Program-made: the position numbers and the translations under genes
Shown: one piece after another, positions 31,394 to 36,361 of the stretch
How positions within the stretch are numbered: the stretch's first letter is position 1
How the letters are laid out: every line of letters starts with the position of its first letter
Assembly: GCF_003943815.1 (NCBI RefSeq)
Contig: NZ_RJNA01000001.1
Coordinates: 27,489 to 63,849, forward strand
Source: Streptococcus cristatus
GTDB lineage: Bacteria > Bacillota > Bacilli > Lactobacillales > Streptococcaceae
Direction of reading: 5' to 3'
Length of the DNA: 36,361 nt
The notes under the pieces: generated by a model
What the model saw: the letters and a program-made list of their open reading frames with translations, nothing else
What the model was told of the DNA's origin: nothing
Databases searched by the model: none

Positions 31394-34037
31394 AGAACTT
31401 TCACCTAAATACAATCCAGCCGAGGTTGAGGCTGGTCGTTACCAAAAATGGCTTGATGCGGATGTTTTCAAGCCTTCTGGTGATCAAAAGGCTAAGCCTT
31501 ATTCGATCGTTATTCCACCACCAAATGTAACTGGGAAACTTCACCTTGGTCACGCTTGGGATACAACCTTGCAAGATATCATCATCCGTCAAAAACGCAT
31601 GCAAGGTTTTGATACGCTTTGGCTTCCAGGTATGGACCATGCTGGGATTGCAACTCAGGCTAAGGTTGAGGAGCGCTTGCGTGGTGAAGGCATTAGCCGT
31701 TATGACCTGGGTCGTGAAAAATTCCTCGACAAGGTCTGGGAATGGAAAGACGAATATGCCACTACCATCAAGGAACAATGGGGCAAGATGGGCCTCTCTG
31801 TAGACTACTCTCGCGAGCGTTTCACTCTTGACGAAGGTTTGTCAAAAGCCGTTCGCAAGGTCTTTGTGGACCTTTACAAGAAAGGCTGGATCTACCGTGG
31901 TGAGTTTATCATCAACTGGGACCCAGCTGCTCGCACAGCCCTTTCTGATATCGAGGTGATTCACAAGGATGTCGAAGGTGCCTTCTACCATATGAACTAC
32001 ATGCTAGAAGATGGCTCACGCGCCCTTGAAGTTGCGACAACTCGTCCTGAGACCATGTTTGGGGACGTTGCCGTTGCCGTCAATCCAGCAGATCCACGCT
32101 ACAAGGACTTGATTGGTCAAAACGTAGTTCTTCCAATCGCTAATAAACTCATCCCTATCGTTGGGGACGAACACGCAGACCCTGAGTTTGGTACTGGTGT
32201 CGTGAAAATCACACCTGCCCACGATCCAAATGACTTTTTGGTTGGTCAACGCCATAACTTGCCACAAGTCAACGTTATGAATGACGACGGAACCATGAAC
32301 GACTTGGCCTTTGAATTTGCAGGTATGGACCGTTTTGAAGCTCGTAAGGCAGTCGTTGCTAAGTTGGAAGAAATCGGTGCCCTCGTTAAAATCGAAAAAC
32401 GTGTCCACAGTGTTGGTCACTCAGAGCGTACAGGTGTAGTGGTTGAACCCCGCTTGTCTACGCAATGGTTCGTCAAGATGGACCAATTGGCGAAAAATGC
32501 TATTGCCAACCAAGACACAGAGGACAAGGTAGAATTCTACCCACCTCGTTTCAACGATACCTTCCTTCAATGGATGGAAAATGTCCACGACTGGGTAATC
32601 TCTCGTCAGCTCTGGTGGGGTCACCAAATCCCTGCTTGGTACAATGCTGAGGGTGAAATGTACGTCGGAGAAGAAGCTCCAAAAGGCGACGGTTGGACTC
32701 AGGACGAAGACGTCTTGGATACTTGGTTCAGTTCTGCTCTTTGGCCATTCTCAACCATGGGCTGGCCTGATGTCGACTCAGAAGATTTCAAACGTTACTT
32801 CCCAACTTCAACCTTGGTAACAGGTTACGACATCATCTTCTTCTGGGTGTCTCGCATGATCTTCCAATCCTTGGAATTCACTGGCCGTCAGCCATTCCAA
32901 AACGTTCTTATCCACGGTCTCATCCGTGACGAGCAAGGACGTAAGATGTCTAAATCTCTCGGTAACGGGATTGACCCGATGGATGTCATCGAGAAATATG
33001 GTGCCGATGCCCTTCGTTGGTTCCTTTCAAACGGTTCTGCACCAGGGCAAGACGTGCGCTTCTCTTACGAGAAAATGGATGCTTCTTGGAACTTCATTAA
33101 CAAGATCTGGAACATCTCTCGCTACATTCTCATGAATAATGAAGGCTTGACCCTTGAGCAAGCAACTGCCAATGTCGAAAAAGTTGTCAACAAGGAAGCT
33201 GGGAATGTCACAGACCGCTGGATTCTCCACAACCTCAATGAAACGATTGGAAAAGTAACTGAAAACTTTGATAAGTTTGAGTTTGGTGTTGCTGGACACA
33301 TCCTCTACAACTTCATCTGGGACGAGTTTGCGGACTGGTACGTTGAGTTGACCAAGGAAGTCCTTTATAGCGATAACGAAGAAGAGAAAGTCATCACACG
33401 TTCTGTTCTCCTTTACACTTTGGATAAGATCCTTCGTCTCCTTCATCCAATCATGCCATTCGTGACAGAGGAAATCTTTGGACAAATATCAGAAGGCTCT
33501 ATCGTTACAGCGGAATACCCAACTGTCAACCCAGCCTTTGAAGACCTTGTTGCTCACACTGGTGTGGAAAGCCTTAAAGACTTGATCCGTGCCGTTCGTA
33601 ATGCGCGTGCGGAAGTGAACGTAGCGCCAAGCAAGCCGATCACCATCCTTGTTAAGACAAGCGATAGTGATTTGGAAGCCTTCTTTAACAGCAATGTCAA
33701 CTACATCAAACGCTTCACAAATCCAGAACACTTGGAAATCGCATCAACCATCCCTGCGCCTGAACTTGCAATGTCAAGCGTCATCACAGGAGCAGAAATC
33801 TACTTGCCACTGGCAGACCTCCTCAATGTGGAAGAAGAACTGGCTCGTCTCGACAAGGAACTGGCTAAATGGCAAAAAGAACTGGATATGGTTGGTAAGA
33901 AGCTCTCTAACGAACGCTTCGTAGCCAATGCCAAACCAGAAGTCGTCCAAAAAGAACGCGACAAAGAAGCCGACTACCAAGCAAAATACGACGCGACAGT
34001 GGCACGTATTGATGAGATGAAGAAGTTGGTGAAATAA
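31386..34037 (+). CDS. valS: Valyl-tRNA synthetase
   Basis: The 883-residue class Ia synthetase charges tRNA-Val. The HIGH motif is HLGH (53-56, in [15 protein letters not shown]), KMSKS is at 520-524 ([10 protein letters not shown]), the CP1 editing domain lies between with [10 protein letters not shown], and the C-terminal coiled coil (about 810-883, [20 protein letters not shown]) is typical of ValRS. AAGGAG precedes ATG 31386 and lies within the end of the preceding gene. Codon use is strongly biased as in highly expressed genes. It is expected to be driven by readthrough from the T-box leader and possibly by the promoter at 30544. Confidence 0.97.
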   Translation: MSKELSPKYNPAEVEAGRYQKWLDADVFKPSGDQKAKPYSIVIPPPNVTGKLHLGHAWDTTLQDIIIRQKRMQGFDTLWLPGMDHAGIATQAKVEERLRGEGISRYDLGREKFLDKVWEWKDEYATTIKEQWGKMGLSVDYSRERFTLDEGLSKAVRKVFVDLYKKGWIYRGEFIINWDPAARTALSDIEVIHKDVEGAFYHMNYMLEDGSRALEVATTRPETMFGDVAVAVNPADPRYKDLIGQNVVLPIANKLIPIVGDEHADPEFGTGVVKITPAHDPNDFLVGQRHNLPQVNVMNDDGTMNDLAFEFAGMDRFEARKAVVAKLEEIGALVKIEKRVHSVGHSERTGVVVEPRLSTQWFVKMDQLAKNAIANQDTEDKVEFYPPRFNDTFLQWMENVHDWVISRQLWWGHQIPAWYNAEGEMYVGEEAPKGDGWTQDEDVLDTWFSSALWPFSTMGWPDVDSEDFKRYFPTSTLVTGYDIIFFWVSRMIFQSLEFTGRQPFQNVLIHGLIRDEQGRKMSKSLGNGIDPMDVIEKYGADALRWFLSNGSAPGQDVRFSYEKMDASWNFINKIWNISRYILMNNEGLTLEQATANVEKVVNKEAGNVTDRWILHNLNETIGKVTENFDKFEFGVAGHILYNFIWDEFADWYVELTKEVLYSDNEEEKVITRSVLLYTLDKILRLLHPIMPFVTEEIFGQISEGSIVTAEYPTVNPAFEDLVAHTGVESLKDLIRAVRNARAEVNVAPSKPITILVKTSDSDLEAFFNSNVNYIKRFTNPEHLEIASTIPAPELAMSSVITGAEIYLPLADLLNVEEELARLDKELAKWQKELDMVGKKLSNERFVANAKPEVVQKERDKEADYQAKYDATVARIDEMKKLVK

Positions 34038-34043
34038 ACACAG

Positions 34044-34069
34044 AAACACGGTGATGAGCCGTGTTTTTT
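34044..34069 (+). terminator. valS terminator
   Basis: AAACACGG, loop TGATGAG, CCGTGTTTTTT, 6 bp after the valS stop codon. Confidence 0.85.
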
Positions 34070-34077
34070 GGTATAAT
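34069..34077 (+). promoter_or_regulatory. Extended -10 promoter of hamAB
   Basis: TGGTATAAT with -10 TATAAT at 34072-34077 directly follows the T run of the valS terminator. The -35 would fall within the hairpin and is weak. The start near 34084 rules out the upstream ATG 34051 as the hamA start. Confidence 0.6.
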
Positions 34078-34110
34078 GAAAATGAAATTTATTGGGTTGG
34101 GAGTTGGATA

Positions 34111-35037
34111 TTGAGAGATAATCTTAAAAATTTAATAAATAGTACAATAGTAAAATATACTTTTCCTATTGTACTGACTGACGAACAAGGGCAAGTGACT
34201 TCAATTAATAAGAGTAATTTGACATCTACAGAAAAGGATGAATATTGCTTTAAAGGCAATGATAATGACATTTCAAAGATAATTTATAATGGAATTGTTG
34301 AGTTCGCTGAGAATGAGTTTAAGATTGATTATGTTAACTTGGATAGAGAACAAACAAAGGTAATCAAAACTAAATTAAAATATAATGAGAATGATTTCTC
34401 TCAAACAAAACTTCAGTACGGATTTTATGGGGAAGTACTTTTAGATTTATTTCTAAGAAATTATTTTCATACTGATGTTCTAATTGCTAGAGGTTATTTT
34501 TATTCTCCTCTTGAAAAATCTGAACCAAAAGGGTTTGATGCTTTTCATATTATTGATAATAAAGGTAGTTTAGAACTCTGGTTTGGAGAAGCAAAATTTC
34601 ATCAAAGTTTTACATCTGGAATTAACTCTGTACTTTCCAAGATAAATTATTCTATTTCAGATGAATATTTGAATAATCATATGTTTGCAATTATTAATGA
34701 GAAAGATAATATCTCTCATTTCCATCCAATTTTAGAAGGAATAATCAAAAGATGGGAGAATAATCCTGACCTGATTCTTATCGATGAATTACAAAATAAT
34801 AATATTGAGTTAATGTACCCTGTTTTTATTGCATATCAAAAACAGCAAACCTACGGTTACGAAGAATCAATTGCATCTAGTGTGGATAAAATCAATAGGG
34901 AGTTAGGAAAATATTCGTTAAATTTGGCTGTTAAAATAAAGGTTAGTGTATTTGTAATGCTCTTACCTGTTGATGATTCTAATAAATTAAAGGAAGAAGT
35001 GATTGAATGGATAGAAACGAAAGAACCGCTCATCTAA
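34111..35037 (+). CDS. hamA: Hachiman anti-phage system protein HamA (DUF1837 nuclease)
   Basis: The 308-residue protein matches HamA of the Hachiman defence system. The conserved core is LQYGFYGEVLLDLFL (E108), KGFDAFHI (D143) and LWFGEAKFH (E160, K162), which makes a PD-(D/E)xK-like nuclease site. HamA is held inactive by HamB and degrades DNA when released by damaged or phage DNA. I choose TTG 34111 because GGGAG lies 7 nt before it and the promoter at 34072 excludes ATG 34051. The gene is AT-rich compared with valS. The stop lies 31 bp inside hamB, so the two are coupled. Confidence 0.88.
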   Translation: MRDNLKNLINSTIVKYTFPIVLTDEQGQVTSINKSNLTSTEKDEYCFKGNDNDISKIIYNGIVEFAENEFKIDYVNLDREQTKVIKTKLKYNENDFSQTKLQYGFYGEVLLDLFLRNYFHTDVLIARGYFYSPLEKSEPKGFDAFHIIDNKGSLELWFGEAKFHQSFTSGINSVLSKINYSISDEYLNNHMFAIINEKDNISHFHPILEGIIKRWENNPDLILIDELQNNNIELMYPVFIAYQKQQTYGYEESIASSVDKINRELGKYSLNLAVKIKVSVFVMLLPVDDSNKLKEEVIEWIETKEPLI

Positions 35038-36361
35038 TCAAAGAATTGAATTTATATAAACGATACCCTGAAAGAAGAGGCGTCTTTGTCAAGTCAACTT
35101 GTGACTATTACGATGCTGTTAAATTAGACGAACTTACAAGTAGTGATTTAAATTTCTTGCGTTATATAGCAAATGAAGCTGGAGTACCACAATACTTTGA
35201 GCTACTTGAAAGAAAGTATCAAGAAGGTAATGAAATAAATCCAGAGGACATGAATTTATTATCCATGAGTTCATTTTTAAATGAAGCGAATTTAATCGTA
35301 ACTGATTATATGCTACATAAATACCAAAAAGAAGTTTTAGAATTATTCAAAAATAATTCAGTTAATAGATATGTCCTCTCTGCTCCAACTTCATTTGGTA
35401 AAACTTTTATTGTTTATACTATTATAAAGAAAATGAATTATTCTAATATATTATTAGTTTTTCCTACGATTAGTCTGTTATCTGAAAATTATTTAAAGTT
35501 GCAAAATGATGAGTTTTTTTCTCCGTATAAAATACATACTCTAAGTGAAATAAACGAGGACGAACTTGGAGAAAAAAATATTTTTATTTATACTCCTGAA
35601 CGATATCTTTCGTTTTTAGATAATAATACTAGTTATTTTGATTTTACTTTTGTGGATGAAATATATAAAATAGACAATGACTTTATTATAGATAATGATA
35701 CTCCAGAAGAAAATGAACGAGATACTGCTTATAGACTTGCTTTAGAATATGCTTGCCAAAATAGTAAAGATATTTTACTTGCTGGACCTTATATTCAATT
35801 TCAGAAACTAGATACAGAAAGAAATTCATTCAATAATTTTGTTCGAGTTAATAAATTTACAATTCTTGAATATAATGATGTTGAGATTGTGTCTAAGAAC
35901 ATTACACACATTGATAGAAATAAGTTTGAACTTGGAAATATTAAATATAAATTAAATGTAGGTACCTCGTCCCTACAAGATAAAGTAGTACAAACTATTG
36001 TAAAGATAGAAGGTAATACTCTAATTTATTGTGGAAGCAAGCCAGATGTAGAGAGATTTGCTAATCATATGTTGAAAAACGAAGAATATCTTTCGCTTTT
36101 GTCAGAAAAAGAGTATAAAGAAAATAATGAACTATTTTCTATTTTTTTAAAACATATAGAAAAGAAATTTGGATCAGATTGGATTCTATATAAAGCACTT
36201 GAAAAGAGAATTGGACTCCATCATGCAGGAATACCAAAATATCTTCAGAATGAAATAATTAATTTGTTTAATAGTGGGGAACTGTTGTGTCTTTTTTCGA
36301 CAACAACAATTACTGAAGGAGTCAATACAACTGCAAAGAATTTGATTGTTACTGCAGTAAA
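35007..36361 (+). CDS. hamB: Hachiman protein HamB, superfamily 2 helicase (3' end outside window)
   Basis: The open frame runs from ATG 35007 (after AGGAAGAAG) to the window edge, 451 codons without a stop. Helicase motifs appear in order: HKYQKEVLELF (Q-like), Walker A APTSFGKT (126-133), VDEIYKID (motif II DEIY, 217-220), LLAGPYI (III), LIYCGSKPDVERFA (IV) and FSTTTITEGVNTTAKN (V). HamB proteins are longer, so motif VI and the C-terminal part must lie beyond the window. It pairs with HamA as ATP-driven DNA translocase and sensor. The 31-bp overlap with hamA and shared AT-richness support acquisition as a unit. Confidence 0.88.
   Translation, partial: MDRNERTAHLIKELNLYKRYPERRGVFVKSTCDYYDAVKLDELTSSDLNFLRYIANEAGVPQYFELLERKYQEGNEINPEDMNLLSMSSFLNEANLIVTDYMLHKYQKEVLELFKNNSVNRYVLSAPTSFGKTFIVYTIIKKMNYSNILLVFPTISLLSENYLKLQNDEFFSPYKIHTLSEINEDELGEKNIFIYTPERYLSFLDNNTSYFDFTFVDEIYKIDNDFIIDNDTPEENERDTAYRLALEYACQNSKDILLAGPYIQFQKLDTERNSFNNFVRVNKFTILEYNDVEIVSKNITHIDRNKFELGNIKYKLNVGTSSLQDKVVQTIVKIEGNTLIYCGSKPDVERFANHMLKNEEYLSLLSEKEYKENNELFSIFLKHIEKKFGSDWILYKALEKRIGLHHAGIPKYLQNEIINLFNSGELLCLFSTTTITEGVNTTAKNLIVTAV

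Noticed and set aside
33027..33485. 152-codon minus-strand frame opposite valS
   Set aside because: valS has extreme codon bias that opens antisense frames; several such frames occur along it and none has supporting signals.
34051..34110. Earlier ATG start for hamA at 34051
   Set aside because: It lies inside the valS terminator and before the -10 box at 34072; TTG 34111 has a Shine-Dalgarno site.
1..36361. CRISPR arrays, tRNA or rRNA genes, prophage
   Set aside because: No regularly spaced direct repeats, no rRNA motifs or recognisable tRNA cloverleaf and no phage structural genes were seen.

Overview
The window looks like the chromosome of a viridans Streptococcus of the sanguinis/mitis type. 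Evidence is the gene content (DUF1912, DUF960, ClpE under a CtsR box, mnmL-mnmM, rlmCD with recX, a valine T-box ahead of valS), strong -35/extended -10 promoters, TTG/GTG starts behind good Shine-Dalgarno sites, and streptococcal intergenic repeats. Most of it is ordinary core genome; the two ends and a few islands are accessory or decayed.

Layout. (1) 1-2.75 kb: a shrunken remnant of an mnmM-like gene, then a TetR/ABC ATPase/ABC permease efflux operon with a long palindrome at its promoter. (2) 2.8-5.06 kb: a scar zone with two direct-orientation IS200-type remnants flanking one intact ABC ATPase (YlmA type) and two decayed membrane-protein genes. (3) 5.08-7.87 kb, minus strand: trkA-trkH potassium uptake. 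(4) 7.9-10.3 kb: a promoter-leader-terminator module and trmL, then an FMN riboswitch interrupted by a 96-bp inverted-repeat element, ribU and a PAP2 phosphatase. (5) 10.4-14.6 kb: an MGMT-fold protein, mnmL-mnmM (tRNA wobble uridine modification), a small coiled-coil protein and a CPA1 antiporter. (6) 14.8-21.2 kb: clpE (minus, CtsR box), DUF1797, folD, a CBS-ACT protein with a cre-like promoter, a three-hairpin repeat and an ABC-F protein. (7) 21.3-27.5 kb: a MarR regulator with two matching operators, a GNAT gene broken by one nonsense codon, DUF960, ntdP, recX, an APH(3')-like kinase, divergent rlmCD, and a FabK-like flavoprotein with a cre-like promoter. (8) 27.7-29.7 kb: a DUF1858/DUF438-hemerythrin-PAS/DUF1912 group. 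(9) 29.66-36.36 kb: T-box leader, GNAT, an AT-rich membrane protein of unknown function, valS, then an AT-rich Hachiman anti-phage system (hamA complete, hamB cut by the window end).

The most notable points are the two AT-rich accessory modules on either side of valS. Downstream is a Hachiman defence pair, which is a known system. Upstream is an unrecognised five-helix membrane protein with its own palindromic promoter, wedged between the valine T-box and valS. Other points are the riboswitch carrying a MITE-like insertion in its variable loop, an operator-bearing promoter that would transcribe antisense through marR, and two genes (mnmL, rlmCD) whose -10 boxes lie 6-7 nt before the ATG, as in leaderless mRNAs. 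All assignments come from reading the sequence; no database search was run.
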